This document shows positions 1 through 12,531 of a stretch of 64,000 nt of DNA, one piece after another; within the stretch, counting starts at the first letter, position 1; each line of letters starts with the position of its first letter. The notes under the pieces are model-generated. The model searched no databases, was not told where the DNA came from, and saw only the letters and a program-made list of their open reading frames with translations. Both the position numbers and the translations under genes were made by a program. Source of the DNA: Jaltomata sinuosa (taxonomy: Eukaryota > Streptophyta > Magnoliopsida > Solanales > Solanaceae); the NCBI GenBank assembly GCA_003996215.1, contig QJPP01000283.1, positions 836,501-900,500 on the forward strand, given 5' to 3'.

Positions 1-397
1 CATCGCAAATATAATTATTGGATCAAAAGATTGACATTCATAACTAAAACTAATGCTATCTATTCGTTTAATGAGAATTTACGCAATTAAGCAAAGTCTC
101 TATCCCATGCTTAAGTCCCATATGAAACAAACCCCTAGTCGTTCTCTCTCTTGATACAAAAATCAATTTTTTCCTTAAGTCTTTTGTCGAATTGCGAATT
201 ATGATAGATTTCCCAATTCCTTGATTTCCCCCTTTTTACTTTTATTGTTGTTTGAATGTTGACTCTATTGATGATTGATATACGATAATCTTATATGCGA
301 CTCTACTATTTCTCTATGGGATCGACCCTGACTCCCGTCGGAATGATAAATTTTATGTTGCTCTGACGATCACTATCACCTCTGTATAAAGAGTGTT
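1..397. repeat. Probable LTR tail remnant (Athila/Tat-like)
   Basis: No coding potential. The stretch around 320-345 (GGGATCGACCCTGACTCCCG) matches the style of the last 100-150 bases of plant Ty3/gypsy LTRs; the Athila-type LTRs later in this window carry 'GGATCGACCCCAACC' in the equivalent place. The left end is outside the window, and no LTR terminus or primer binding site can be placed, because DNA of a different LTR family starts around 398. It may be the other end of the LTR that begins at 15151, but the two share no overlap to test this. Confidence 0.35.
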
Positions 398-1101
398 ATT
401 AGAGTGTTATCAGACTCCACTCGTGGAACTCAGTCCTGGAATAGCCAGAAACCTTGAAAATTGACTTGAGGGTCCATGAGAGGGTTCCACTGGCCGTGGA
501 AACCCTCTGTGAAACTTAGTCCAACAACCCTAAAAATTGTTCTGAGAACCACGAAAAGGTTCCACGACCCATGGATCAGTCCACGACCTGTGGAACACCA
601 TCTACGAGCCCCATGCCAGAAAATTCTACAACTTTTTAGACTCATCCAATAGGGGTATTTTATTTATTCCCTACACTTTTAACCCGTAAACTACATTGTT
701 TTAAGTCTTTAATAGGGGTTTTTATCAAATTAAGTTGATCATTTCCCCTTTATTCCCATTATTCAACTCTAGAAAGAAAAGAGAGCATTCTCTCAGACTT
801 CAAGCCTAAGAATGTTTATTGAAGCCCCAATATCCATGTTCTAGTTAAAAGTTCTTTGGGATTCAAGCATGTGGGTTTTAGTAAGTGTTTCCTTCCACCC
901 TATGCCCAAAACCTCAATCTTTTACTTTATTTCATGATCTTATGGATTTAGGGTTCATTCCCAATTATGTAGGTTCCTATTCAATTTCTTGATGATACTA
1001 TATGACTTATACTCTTGTTTAAATGATTATTCATGAACTTTTACAAGAATTTTTCTAACCTCAATGTCTTAGAGATAAACCTAGCATTATTTGACAGTAT
1101 T
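398..1101 (+). repeat. Degraded LTR, left piece
   Basis: About 420-620 holds repeated, partly inverted blocks built on CCACG...CGTGG (for example 'ccacgacccatgg' and 'ccacgacctgtgg'). These are the same kind of blocks found 350-650 bases into the LTRs that start at 33014, 38586 and 62143. The following text, with a line similar to 'attcaagcatgtgggt', also parallels those LTRs. The LTR start is missing. The copy is interrupted at 1101 by the element at 1102-12526 and resumes at 12532. It is clearly older than that insertion. Confidence 0.5.
1097..1101. other. Target-site duplication GTATT (left)
   Basis: GTATT directly precedes the LTR start TGTAATGACCC and is repeated exactly at 12527-12531 after the right LTR. 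This is the 5-bp duplication expected of Ty3/gypsy integration and fixes the element borders. Confidence 0.85.
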
Positions 1102-1273
1102 TGTAATGACCCTTCTGGTTATTTATGCGTTTTCACCTTTCTTGTAACATTAGAGCTTGTCCGTAGTGGCCCCAAGTCATTTATGACTTGGGGGGATCAG
1201 TAGTTTGGTGCCCAGGCCATTTGCTTGGTCTTTTTGTCCATTCTTTGTTTTAGAGGTTTTAGCTTTTGAAATT

Positions 1274-1289
1274 GTTGACTTCAGTCAAC
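1274..1289. promoter_or_regulatory. Palindromic double TTGAC motif (W-box-like) in U3
   Basis: GTTGACTTCAGTCAAC is a perfect inverted repeat with 7-base arms and a 2-base centre, so each strand carries TTGACT. TTGAC[CT] is the known core of plant WRKY-factor sites. A second, imperfect pair (TTAACTTTGGTCAACATT) follows at about 1443-1460. Function as a WRKY site is inference. Confidence 0.45.
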
Positions 1290-1763
1290 ATTCTTGGTGA
1301 ACGTTCTTGAAATTGAATTCTGACAGTTTTGTTAGCTTCAGAGCTTAGACTTTCGTCTAGAGGGACCTTTGGTCAGGATCCAGGAGCTTTTTAGTTTAAA
1401 ACTCTCTCTCATTAAGTGTTTTTGGACCAGTTAGGCTTCTTTGGTTAACTTTGGTCAACATTCATATGGTAATTCCGTCAGCGCTGTTAGCTCCGGAATG
1501 TCGAGTTTGGGTTAGGTAGGTGGTTAGTTTGGGCCCTGGGTGAGTTGGGCTCATTTTGGGTATTTGGTTGGTTGTGATAAGTGTTGACTTGGCTCAATAT
1601 TTCTCTGAAACAACCTCATATGGAAGTTTCCTCGATTCAATTGAGTCCGGAATATTGTTTCAACTATAATAGCACTATTGGTTTTTGAGTATCGGGTTCT
1701 GATCGTGCCCGGAATGCCCCGTAGAAGTTTTAGTTGTTGCTGGTTTTTTCTGGTTCTGGTGTG

Positions 1764-1929
1764 CTTCAGTGCGATCACGCTCTCTTAGCATGATTGCGCT
1801 GGCTTGTGATTTCTCTTTCAGATTAATCGCTCTCCTTTAGTTCGATAGCGCTGGTCTGGGACTTTTCCTTCAGCGCGATCGCGTTCCTTTAGTGCGATCG
1901 CGCTGACAAGAGACCAAAAGCTATATATT
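1764..1929 (+). promoter_or_regulatory. GC-rich inverted-repeat cassette and TATA box in U3
   Basis: Repeated variants of CAGCGCGATCGCG and GTGCGATCGCGCTG alternate in both orientations from 1764 to 1904, for example AGTGCGATCGCGCTG at the right end. TATATATT follows at 1922-1929 and is the best TATA candidate in this LTR. The corresponding stretch of the right LTR has lost its end together with the TATA box. Confidence 0.5.
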
Positions 1930-3097
1930 TCTTTAGCCTTCATCTTTCTAGCTTATTTCTCACACTTTTACCAATGCTAAACTCAAAGTTCTCCCACCAA
2001 ATTTCTCCCATTAGTCCCAAAGCTTGGAGAATCCATCAAATTGTTGGGAAATCTCATTTCCTCGTTGTTGGGTGAGGTCTTTTTCCCTAAAATTTGTTCT
2101 TCTTCATTGTTGCTACCACCATTTTTGTAATTCTTGAAGCTTGTAACTCCCTTGTAGAATCTGCCCTATTGAGCTTTGCCTGATCATGGATTTTGAGTTC
2201 TCACTCTCGTAGCTCATCTTCTCGTGGTGGTAAGTTTCTTTTGTTTAAGTTCCGGAATTATTTCTTCAAATTCCTTCTTTAATTCTTGACTTGATCGAGC
2301 TGTTTTGAGCCCCAATTGTTATCCGTTTCTGCTCAACTTTTGAGCATGTGATCCCGGGATGGTAAGGAACATATGTGTGTTTTTTGTTTCCGATTTTGGG
2401 TTGTGGGGCCCATGGGCCCATTTGTGAGCGGGATTTTGACTCGGCTAATATATTAGCAATACGGGTATCGTTAGTCTTGTTTTGACGTGTAGATTATTGT
2501 GTTGATAGTGGTTTCATAATTTTGAGCTTCTTAGAGCAATTTGATCCTGGACGACGTCGTCCCCACAACTATTTGTCAGACGACATGTAGGTTATGGATT
2601 TTATTACCTAGACTCTGCGTATATAGGCTATAACTGCATTAACTAACACCTTGAGTGGGTTGTTATAGGATTGGTACCCCAAACCTTGTCTGCCTTGTTT
2701 GGCCATTTAATTCGTACGTTGATTGAAGTATTCACGTAGTATTGTACTTACTCTTGTGGTCCTGTGTGGCCTTGTATTGACTCTGGAACATAGATGGTAG
2801 GATATTTGGGGAATGTCCATGAGTCCCGGACATAGAGATGATCCTTTTAGGCTGGTTATGTCTGCTGAGTAGCTGATGGGCATGTGCAGGGCTGATAGGA
2901 GTGGTTGTGAGCCGTTGGGATAATTTTATATTTGTGTGGGAGCATATCATCCATGGAAAAGGTTTTCCCCTGCATGTTTTACTACAGTTTTGGCTGCGAG
3001 CCACTACAGACGATTTTCCTAAACTTGAATGGCCCCAGGAGGGCCATATTTTGTACGATTGATGATAGAAAAGGGGATTTTTGGATTTTTTTGCACT

Positions 3098-3189
3098 GAT
3101 TTTATTAATAGTACTAGTCTCTGCCAGGCAGAGCTCCAGACTTGATTTTATTACTGATACTAGTCTCTGCCGGGCGGAGCACTATACTT
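3098..3189. repeat. 46-bp tandem duplication in the LTR
   Basis: Two 46-base units lie at 3098-3143 and 3144-3189. Each contains a variant of CTCTGCC-A-GGCAGAG, which is a perfect 7-base-arm palindrome in the first unit. Related blocks with 'ctcgggcaccctt' follow to about 3310. The array recurs in the right LTR (about 10738-10835) and, diverged, in the solo LTR (about 20940-21080). Confidence 0.6.
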
Positions 3190-4873
3190 GATTTACTACA
3201 GTTTTAGACGCGGCTACACTCCAGGCACCCTTGGAGGGGATTACTGAGACTTTTATCACTGATTTTGACTCGAGTATACCTCGGGCACCCTTTTAGAGGG
3301 TCTTTTGAGATTACTACTACTATTTTAGACCCGGGTCAAAGCCAGGCATGTACTATGAGATTTTGAGTTTTGAGCTACATTTGAGACTTAGCCACTGGCT
3401 TGAACCCGAACATGATTCCGGAGGACACGTTTTAAGATTGAGTTCTTGTATGTGGTCGAGAGGTAGACCTCCATGGACCCCTGTCGTTCATGGGTCACAT
3501 GCTATGGGCTGAAGCAGCATGACAAGAGATGGGGTGTACTGCGGAGGAGAGGTACACGAGAAAGAGCCTTCCATGGGTCCTGCCTCTATATGAACCCACG
3601 AGGTACCAGAGGGGGAAAATACTGGTTACTATCACATCATATCATATCATGCATTGATTCCACCCTTGTTTGCTAGGTGTTCAGTGTACGCTCCAGTTGC
3701 ATGGGCGGCCAAAGGGTTAGTTTTCACTTGATTAAGTTACTCGATTGTATGGGCGGCCATTGGGACTATAGGTAGACTATATTCACTCCTGTCTTTATTT
3801 AGAGCTTGTCTTGGCACTCGGTTATCGAAGGATTAGTGATGGTTAACCTGTTGAGGCTTCTGTTGTGGATGTCTGATTATTGAGAGGGCTAGGGAGTCCA
3901 ATCTTATTGAGGGACTTTTGTGTGGCCTTCTGAGTAGAGTGTGAGATTCTGGTTCTATTCTTGTTGGAAGTTGAGTGGTATCTCTCAGTTATTGTGGTCT
4001 AGTTATTTCATCCTAGGGTTGTACTTCCCTAGTTATGCTATCATGTGATTGGATTGGTGTTATGATTTTCTTATACTTGTTAATTCCATTTTGAGTATGT
4101 TAGACTGCTTTCCGTCTTTTCCATTTACTTGAAGTTACCAATATACTGCCATTTTCTAAACACTCTCTCTCTACTTACTTATATTATTGTGCAAGGACTC
4201 CATGTGAGTTCTCCCTTCCTTTACTTGTGATTCTGTGTGATTATAGTTTCTGTGCTAGTATGTTTTACTTGTAACTTTTGGTTGTCTACTCTCTGTGCTA
4301 GCTCCTTGTGCCTCCTTAACTACTTCACATACTGCTTTCTTGCTATATGTTACTTACTATTTTATATCTTATATGTACTCAGTCGGCCGATGATACCTAC
4401 TGAGTACCCATTATTTTGGTGCTCATACTACACTTCTGCACTTTCTGTGCATATATTAGTTGAGCTTTCACCCTTGATTGCATTGGAGACTGATGCAGGT
4501 TGTGGATATTTGATACTAGGGTGAGCGCCTGATGGTCGAGGCTTGACCGTATCTTATCTTTTGGCACTGTTACTCCTTGTACTTTTGCAGACAAATTGTA
4601 TTGTATTTTGTTACTTCTAGCACTTGTACTCTATTAGAAGCTTATGTACTATCTATACCAATTCTTGGGGTTGGTGTAGCTTCCTTTATGTATATATTCG
4701 AGTTTTGCTTCTGCTTTGTCTACCTTTACATTCTGCTTCTGCTTATTTTTGCTTGTTTATGCATTTTGGTTAGATAGTAGCCCATTACTAACCGTTCCAG
4801 GCTATGGGGATTGGTTCGCCTACTAGGGGGTTGTAGGTGCCATCATGACTTGAAAAATCGGGTCGTGATAGCT

Positions 4874-4885
4874 TGGTATCAAAGC
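4874..4885 (+). other. Primer binding site, tRNA-Met type
   Basis: TGGTATCAAAGC begins three bases after the left LTR. It differs by one base from TGGTATCAGAGC, the complement of the initiator tRNA-Met 3' end used by many plant Ty3/gypsy and Copia elements. Confidence 0.75.
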
Positions 4886-5077
4886 TCCAGGTTTATCCGT
4901 GTCATGGTATAGAGGCAAGTGTCTATATAGAGTCTTGTGGATTGGTAAGATGACATCTGTATCCTATTTACGGGAGGCTACAGGGCATTATTAGGAAAAA
5001 TTTCATCTTTTTGGCTCCTTATCATGCGTTCCTGGCTTTATTTACTTCTAAAACTTCAGTTGTTCTTTCATTCTCAG

Positions 5078-6100
5078 ATGCCTAAGATAAGTTCGATAGC
5101 GATTGGTGTCGAGCCTTTTGTGCCTAATGCTTCAGTGCTTCCGTCAGTGCTAGGAATTCAGAGTGAGGGTTCATCGCCTCAGCTAGGGGGTGTGAGGCCA
5201 GCCCAGCCTCCGATTAGATTTGTAGTGACCCCGGTTCTTCAGGACACTGTGGCTAGGACTCTGAGTCCTCCGGTGAGTGTTTCAGCACCTGGTTCTATGA
5301 GTGGTGCTTCAGTTAGGGTTGAGCTTCTAGTTCTTTAACAGGGTTATCTGTCTGTATTAGAGTATGAGGCAAGATTTTATGACATGGTTAGGTGTACTAC
5401 TAGGGTTGTACCATCAGAGTTTCATAGGGTTCAGAGTTTTGTTGGAGGTTTGATTTCACTGCTCCATTTGGCGACCGAGCACTTGGTTACAGTTGGGACA
5501 AATTTCTTTAAGGTAGTGGACCATGCTTAGTCTATTGAGGGTTTATGTCACGAGGCTTACGGAGATAGTGCGAAGAGACGTCGTCACCAGGATAGTTCTC
5601 GAGGTTCTCAGACTCGAGGTAGGGGATTCTCCACCAGAGGTAGGTTTCACTACTTCTTATCTACCAGGTCTGTTTCAGTTTCTCCATGGGTTCCAGTGAG
5701 TAGTTGTGTAGGGCATGTTGAGCAAGGCAGGTAGGGTGCGGATCATATCTTTTGGGGTTTGCCTTTAGAGGGTGTAGTCCATAGTGGCCGGTCAGGTTTA
5801 GTGAGACCTCCCCGTCAAATTTTATCTGGTAGAGGTTGTTTTCGGTGTTGTAAGCATGGTCACTTTGCATGGAATTTCCCTACGATTGTGTATCTCGATC
5901 AGCCTGGTTGTTATGATTGTGGAGATATTGGTCACCTTTATAGAGCTTGTCCCCAGCGAGGGCCGGTTGGGCCTTCAATTTCGACCACTTATTGCAGAGT
6001 TAGATCCCATCAGCTTGATGCTCCTCTTGGTGGGCCAAAGGTAGATGTTTTCAATATCGCTGCTCCAGGTCAGGCCTTTGCTACCTTCGACTTGTGTTAG
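5078..6100 (+). pseudogene. gag: Gag relic with CCHC zinc knuckles
   Basis: One reading frame from the ATG at 5078 (MPKISS...) to 6100, broken by in-frame stops at 5336 (TAA), 5528 (TAG) and 5732 (TAG). After the first stop the text QGYLSVLEYEARFYDMV resembles the capsid core 'LTVxEYExRF' seen in Tekay/Del gag proteins. Two nucleocapsid knuckles follow near 5842-5955. The first (CFRCCKHGHFAWNF) has lost its last cysteine to F; the second (CYDCGDIGHLYRAC) keeps C-x2-C-x4-H-x4-C. Gag would form the virus-like particle and bind element RNA; this copy cannot, because of the stops. The frame is preserved for about 1 kb, so decay was by substitution rather than by indels. Confidence 0.7.
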
Positions 6101-8856
6101 TCCTGCTCACATTGTGATTCTTTCCTTTCTATCATTTATTTGCTTATATGCCTACCTGCTACTTGTTTTGTTATTTGGCTACCTGAATTATAGTATCGAT
6201 ATGTTGTTTTATTGGTAGTTTAATTTTTTAGTAGTGGATGGGGGTGAGTTAGCCTTGTGAGGTGTTTTACCCGGAGTTGTAGCTAGTGAGTAGGCTTTGT
6301 AGAGATCGCTTCTTATTTGTTGTGGTTTTAGGCTTGCTTTGGGTCTTCCTTTCTAGCAATCCTAGATGGTTGTTGCCTAGGCCATTATTTAGCGTGGCTA
6401 GAGATCCGTGGTTGATTCAGTGTATTACCGGTAGTTGTACCAGATTTGGGATTTTGCCTTAGTTGGGATATTTTGGTTATGCTAGCATGCATAGATCGGT
6501 TTGTCCTCTCGAGTGTTTAGAGTTGACCCTCTTTGTTGATTAGTTTAGGAGGTTGGCAGGTATATGGATTATTCCCCTAGTCTCCTCCAGTTCCTTATTT
6601 ATCGGGTGTTTTGTTGTATCCCCAGTTCCAGTTGGAATGAATCCTGATCGTAGTTCTCTGGATGAGCACTTGTTGTTGGCATTGTGATTGGGTTTTGATT
6701 TTGGCACTTCTGACTAAATATTGACCGTAACCTCCTGGTTAGGTTGTATTCCTAGCATATTGGTTGAGTCAGGCATCCAGACCATTCTTCTCTTGTCCTG
6801 TTAAGTTCTGACAATGTAATTTTGGTAGCTAAGGGAATGGCTCCAGGTTCTTACTTGATAAAGAAATTATGAGGTTCAGTATATGCTACCGAAGGATTTT
6901 TGTTTTGTTGAAAAATGAGGGAGATGACTCCTTGTTGGTGCTTATGTGTCCTAGTAGTAGACTGAGGTAGCGATAAAGGTTTGCTTTGGAATTATGTGTT
7001 GGTGATTTGATTCAGCCTTCTACAAATTGCAGTGGGTTTTCCATCTATTGGTTTGCGTTTTGGTAGCCACGGCGGTGTTGGCAACTTACGTATTCAAGTC
7101 CAGTTGGCTTGGGTTTTTAAAGGTTCATTGGAAGCATACGAGTTCGACCAAGGCTTTCGTTGGCAGTTTTGAAAGTTGTGGTTCAGAATCATGGCTTGAC
7201 AGGTTTCATCAGATGGTTCAGGGAAATTTCTATTTGGTTGCAGCATTCTAGTGCCGAGAGGCAGCGGGTGCGGGCAACTTAGCTTCTTACTTCAGTTCAA
7301 GATACTGCTATTGGCCTTGGACACCTAGTCCTTGGCTAACCTTTGTATTAGGCAGGATATTCCTGATGTCAGCGGTGCTCTTCATGGTATGAAGTTTCTT
7401 CCTTTTTGTTTGGACAGATGCAATTGCGTAAGTTCCAGAACTAGCGGTGATGTATTGTACGTGGTCATGTGGTACCGGTTGAGACTATCGAGCTTATCCT
7501 TGGGTTCTAATGATGCTTTGAGGTTTATGGTCACCTTCGTTTGCGAGAATTTGAAAGCTTAATTAGTTGATTCTTTCGGAGTTGTTGTTTATGTGGGGTT
7601 TCAGTGTTAGTTAGACATGTCCAGTATGGGCTAGCAGTTCATTATGATATATGCTTTGAAATGGTTGGTTGTGTGCAGATTCGGTAGAGCGGTTGATTCG
7701 AGACAAAGGAATTATTGGAGGTATATGCAAAATATTCTATGGCTAGATGGTAACTTTGAACCCCAGACACCTTTTCCTTGGCCCTCGGGGTGTTTAGACT
7801 TGGTAATCATGGCATGGTGGACTTCTTCCCGAGGTGAGCTTTATAAGACGACTTCATCTCAGAATGGTGTTTGACTATTCAGAGTTGCAGCGGTACTCTC
7901 AAAGTTTGGAGCTTAGCTGGTGATTTCGAGCTTCGTGGTAGGTTTACCACACTCCTTGCAGAGGCTTGGTTTTGGGTTTTTGTATGTTGGGCAGGTTGCC
8001 CTGGTTCATTTTCTTTCAGTTGACTCAGACTCGGAATGGTTCAACGACTGGGTTTGTTCTACAGTTTAGAAGTTCTCCGTCAACACAAGGTATTCATATA
8101 TGCCTCTCCTAACTTTAGTGTGCGAATTTTAGTTGGATTCAGATGGGTTGATCAGTTGGGTTCAGTTAGCGGGTTTGGTGTTTGCAAGAGTGTTCTTCCA
8201 TTGATTTATGGTCAGTCGGGTCAGGTAACTCCAGTTTTCGAGGACCTGCTATGGGTTGTTATCTTGGATGGAAAAAGTTAGTAGACTTTAGCTTGACTTT
8301 GGTAGAACTGGAGTATAAAGGGTGACCTCGTTCGTGGTAGAGTATAAGCAAAGATTCTGTATTTCTGGTGTTTCAGTTGATGCTTCGATATTGTTTGAGT
8401 GTTTGACTTGCATGCAACCTCTGGTTATGGTGTGAAAGGGTTTTGTTCAGGATAAAAGAGATTTGCGGATCGACGGGTTCATGAGTTAGAGTTTTGGGTT
8501 GTGGGCTTTTCTGGAAAAATTGGTTGTGGTTTCGAAGATACGAGTTCTGTGTGTTGGTTGCCTTGCTTCTCTAGTTTTGGTATTGTGTCGGTGTTTCCCG
8601 GTTGAGGATCTCGAGGTTCAGTTTGGGTTGGCAGACCCTTTGAGTTTTGGAGGTTGAGTTTCGAATCTAGCTTGGCTAGTAAGGAGTTTAGGCTTGATTG
8701 CCTAGTTAGTTCTATTTTGTTGGGTGCCGTCCGTCCGAGGAGGCTACCCGAGTTTTCCGAGAGAGTAGTGCGGGTTGTGTTCCATTTTTCTTTTAATCTT
8801 TAGTCTATCCTTCCTTCCCGACTTTCGGGGATAAAAGTCTTTTTATTAGTGGATGA
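6101..8856 (+). other. Decayed internal region (pol position), no readable gene
   Basis: This is where protease, reverse transcriptase, RNase H and integrase should lie, but at 2.75 kb it is too short, and no YxDD, DTG/DSG or DD35E motif is readable in any frame. Frames of 60-81 residues between 7027 and 8281 show no family similarity I can defend. The last part ('cttcccgactttcggggataaaagtc...ggatga', about 8811-8856) matches the usual pre-LTR text of this family, so the 3' border including a degenerate polypurine tract is present. Confidence 0.6.
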
Positions 8857-11800
8857 TGTAATGACCCTTTTGGTCATTTATGCATTTTCGCTTTTCTTCT
8901 ACTGTTAGAGCTTTCCCGTAGTGGCCCTAAGACATTTAAGGCTTGTGCGGACTGGTAGTTCGGTGCCCGGGCCGTTTGCTTGGTCTTTTTAGTCATTCCT
9001 TGTTTTAGAGCTTTTAGTTTTTGAAATTGTTGACTTTAGTCAACTTTCTTGGTGAACGTGCTCAGAATCGAATTCCAACAGTTCCGTTAGCTCCGGAGCA
9101 TGGAATTTGGTCTAGAGGGACCTTTGGTCAGGATCCGTGAGCTTTTCAGCTTGGAATTCTCTCTCGTTTTGTGTTTTCAGGCCAGTTGGGATGGTTTGGT
9201 TGATTTTGGTCAATATTCAGAGAAGACGGCCTGGGATGGGAATTCCGTTAGCGCCGTTAGCTCTAGAGTGCCGAGTTTTTGTTAGGTAGGTGGTTGGTTC
9301 AGGCCCCGGGTGAGCCAGGATCATTTTGGGTGTTCGGTTGGTTGTGATAAGTGTTGATTTGGGTAAACATTTTTCAGAAATGACCTCGTATGGAAGTTTC
9401 ATCGATTTCATTGAGTCCGGAATGTCATTTCCACTCTAATAGCACTATTGGTTTTTGAGTATCGAGTTCCGATAGTGCTCGAAATGACCCGTAGAAGTTT
9501 TGGATGTTGCTGGTTTTTTCTGGTTCTAGTGGCCTTCAGCGCGATCGCTCTCTCTTAGCATGATTGCGCTATCCTTTGATTTCTCCTTCAGCGTAATCGC
9601 GCTCCTTTAGTGCGATAGCGCTGGTCTGGGACTTTTCCTTCAGCGCGATCAGTCCCAAAGGTTGGAGAATACATCAAATTGTTGGGAAATCTCATTTCCT
9701 CGTTGTTGGTTAAGGTCTTCTTCCCCAAAAAATTTTCTTCTCCATTGTTGCTACCACCATTTTTATAATTCTTAAAGCTTGGAACTCCCTTCTAGAATAT
9801 TCTCTATTGAGCTTTGCATGATCATGGATTCTGAGTTCTCACTCCCGTAGCTCATCTTCTAATGGTGGTAAGTTTCTTTTGTTTAAATTCCGGAATTATT
9901 TCTTCAAATTCCTTCTTTAATTCTTGACTTGAGCGGGCTGTTTTGAGCCCCAAATGTTGTCCGTTTCTGCTCAAATTTTTGAGCATGTGCTCCCGGGATG
10001 GTAAGGAACACATGTGTGTTATTCATTTCTGGTTTCGAGTTGTGAGGCCCACGGTCCCATTTGTGACCCAGATTTCGACCCGGCTAAAATATTAGCAATA
10101 TGGGTATTGTTAGTCTTGTTTTGACATGTAGATTATTGTGTCAATAGTGGTTTTGCAATTTGGAGCTTCCCGGAGCAGTTCAAGCCTGGACGACGCCGTC
10201 CCCACAGGTATTTGTCGGACGACAGGTAGGTTATGGCTTTCCCTACCTAGACTCTCCGTATATAGGCTATATCTGCATTAATTAACATTCTTGGGTGGGT
10301 GGGTTGTATAGGATTGGTATCCCATACCTTGTCTGCCTTATTTGCACGTTTAATTTATACATTGTTTGTAGTATTCACGTATTATTGTATATTACCCTTG
10401 TGGTCCTGTGTGGCCTTGTATTGACTCTGGAATATAGATTGTGGGTTATTTAGGGAATGTCCGCGAGTCCCGGACATATAGATGATCCTTTTAGGCTGGT
10501 TATGTCTGCTGAGTAGCTGATGGGCCTGTGCAGGGCTGATAGGAGTTGTTGTGAGCCATTGGGCTAATTTTAAATTTGTGTGAGATCATATCATCCATGA
10601 AAAAGGTTTTCCCCTACATGTTTTACTATAATTTTGGCAACGAGCCACTACAGATGGTTTTCCTAAACTTGCATTGCCCCGGAGCCCCATTTTTGGTATG
10701 GTTAATAATAGAAAAGGGGATTTTTGGATGTTTTCACACTGATTTTACTAGTGGTACTAGTCTTTGCCAGGAAGAACACCAAACTTGATTTTATTACTGA
10801 TAATAGTCTCTGCCGGGTGGAGCACTAGACTTGATTTACTACAGTTTTAGACTCGGCTACACTCTGGGCACCCTTGGAGGGGGTTACTTAGACTTTTATC
10901 ACTAATTTAGACTCGAGTATACCTCGGGCACCTTGTGAGAGGGTCTTTTGAGATTACTACTACTGTTTTAGACCCAAGTCAAAGCCGGGAATGTGCTATG
11001 ATATTTTGAGTTTTGAGCTACATTTGAGACTTAGCGACTAGCTTGAACCTGGACTTGATTCCGGAGAACACGTTTTGAGATTGAGTTTTTGTATGTGGTC
11101 GAGAGGTAGACCTCCATGGACCCCTGTCGTTCCTTGCATCACAGGCTACATGCCGATGCAGCCTGCCAGGAGGGGGGGTGTACGATGGAGGAGAGGTACA
11201 TGGGAAAGAGCCTTCCATGGGTCCTGCCTCTATACAGATCCACAGGGTACCAGAGGGGGAACATATCGATTACTGTCACATCATATCATATCATGCATTG
11301 ATTCCACCCTTGTTTGTTGTGTGTTCAGTGTACGCTCTAATTATATGGGGGGCCGGAGGGTTTGTTTTCACTTGATTACATTCCTTGGTTGTATGGGCGA
11401 TCATTGGGACTGTAGGTAGACTATATTCACTCCTATCTTTATTTAGAGGTTGTCTTGGCACTCGGTTATCGAAGGATTAGTGATGGTTAACTTGTTGAGT
11501 CTTCGGTTGTGGGATATCTGATTATTGAGAGGGCTAGGGAGCGTCCTATCTTATTGAGGCACTTTGGTGTGGCCTTCTGAGCATAGTGTGAGATTCTGGT
11601 TCTATTCTTGTTAGAAGTTGAGTGGTATCTCTCGGTTATTATGGTCTAGTTATTTCATCCTAGGGTTGTACTTGTGAGGTAATTCGTTATGCTATCATGT
11701 GATTGGATTGGTGTCATGATTTCCTTATACTTGTTGATTCCATTTTGAGTATGATAGACTTCTTTCCGTCTTTTCCTTTTACTTGAGGTTACTGGTTTAC

Positions 11801-12526
11801 CACCATTTCCTCAACTCTCTCTCTCTCTACGTACTTATATTATTATGCAAGGACTTCAGTTGCGTTCTCCTTTCCTTCACCTGTGATTCTGTGTGATTAT
11901 ATTTTCTGTGCTAGCATGTTTTACTTATAACTTTCGGTTGTCTACTCTCTGTGCTAACTCCTTGTGCCTCCTTTATTGCTTTAGTGAATGCTTTCTTGCT
12001 ATCTGTTACTTACTATTTTTATATCTTATATGCGCTTAGTCGGCCGATGATACCTACTGAGTACCCATTGTTTTGGTACTCATACTACACTTCTGCACTT
12101 TCTCTGCAGATGTTAGTTGAGCTTTTGCCATTGATCGCATTGGAGACTCGTGCATATTGTGGATATTCGAGACTAGGGTGAGCGCCTGATGGTCGTGGCT
12201 TGACCGTGTCTCATCTTTTGGCAAAGTTACTCCTTGTACTTTCGAAGACAAATTGTATTGTATTTTGTTACTTCTAGCACTTGTACTCTATTAGAAGCTT
12301 CTATACTATCTATACCAATTCTTGGGGTTGGTGTAGCTTCCTTTATGTATATATTCGAGTTTTTCTTCCGCTTTGTCTACCTTTACATTCTACTTCTGCT
12401 TATTTCTGCTTGTTTGTGCATTTTGGTTAGGTAGTAGCCCATTACTAACCGTCTCGGGCTACGAGGATTGGTTCGCCTACTAGGGGTTGTAGGTGCCATC
12501 ATGACCTGAGAAATTGGATCATGACA
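8857..12526 (+). repeat. Right LTR of the 1102-12526 element
   Basis: 3,670 bases, homologous throughout to 1102-4870. The GC-rich cassette (about 9535-9650) runs straight into 'agtcccaaag', skipping a stretch that corresponds to 1881-2012 of the left LTR, so about 132 bases including the TATA candidate are missing. A palindromic GTTGACTTTAGTCAAC lies at 9029-9044. It ends ATGACA, followed by the GTATT duplication. Confidence 0.85.
9029..9044. promoter_or_regulatory. Palindromic double TTGAC motif (right LTR)
   Basis: GTTGACTTTAGTCAAC occupies the place of the motif at 1274-1289. The arms are identical and only the centre differs (TT for TC). A second, weaker pair occurs at about 9198-9216. 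Confidence 0.45.
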
Positions 12527-12531
12527 GTATT
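12527..12531. other. Target-site duplication GTATT (right)
   Basis: Exact repeat of 1097-1101, directly after the LTR end ATGACA. Confidence 0.85.

Larger units (their letters stand above)
1102..4870 (+). repeat. Left LTR of the 1102-12526 element
   Basis: 3,769 bases. It is repeated, with many substitutions and several indels, at 8857-12526. A palindromic TTGAC pair lies at 1274-1289, a GC-rich inverted-repeat cassette at about 1764-1904, a putative TATA box (TATATATT) at 1922-1929, and short tandem repeats at 3098-3189. Hydrophobic small frames in its T-rich last third (4237-4524 and 4577-4777) are by-products of base composition, not genes. The last bases read GTGATA where the other copy has ATGACA. 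Confidence 0.85.
1102..12526 (+). mobile_element. Full-length decayed Ty3/gypsy LTR retrotransposon (Tekay/Del-like)
   Basis: An 11.4-kb element with long terminal repeats at 1102-4870 and 8857-12526, a tRNA-Met-type primer site just after the left LTR, a gag relic with zinc knuckles, and perfect GTATT duplications outside both LTRs. The LTRs begin TGTAATGACCC; the right one ends CATGACA and the left one ends CGTGATA, a one-base change from the usual CA end. The internal region (4871-8856) is only about 4 kb and has no long open frame, so protease to integrase is largely lost or unrecognisable. The Tekay/Del assignment is inference from the LTR termini, the primer site, the gag style and similarity to the LTR joined to an integrase relic at 16485. 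It sits inside an older LTR. Confidence 0.85.

Noticed and set aside
4577..12434. 66-residue frame present in both LTRs of the first element (4577-4777 and 12234-12434)
   Set aside because: The copies exist because LTRs are duplicates. Their differences are mostly amino-acid changing (for example C/R, Y/S, F/S), which argues against selection on a protein.
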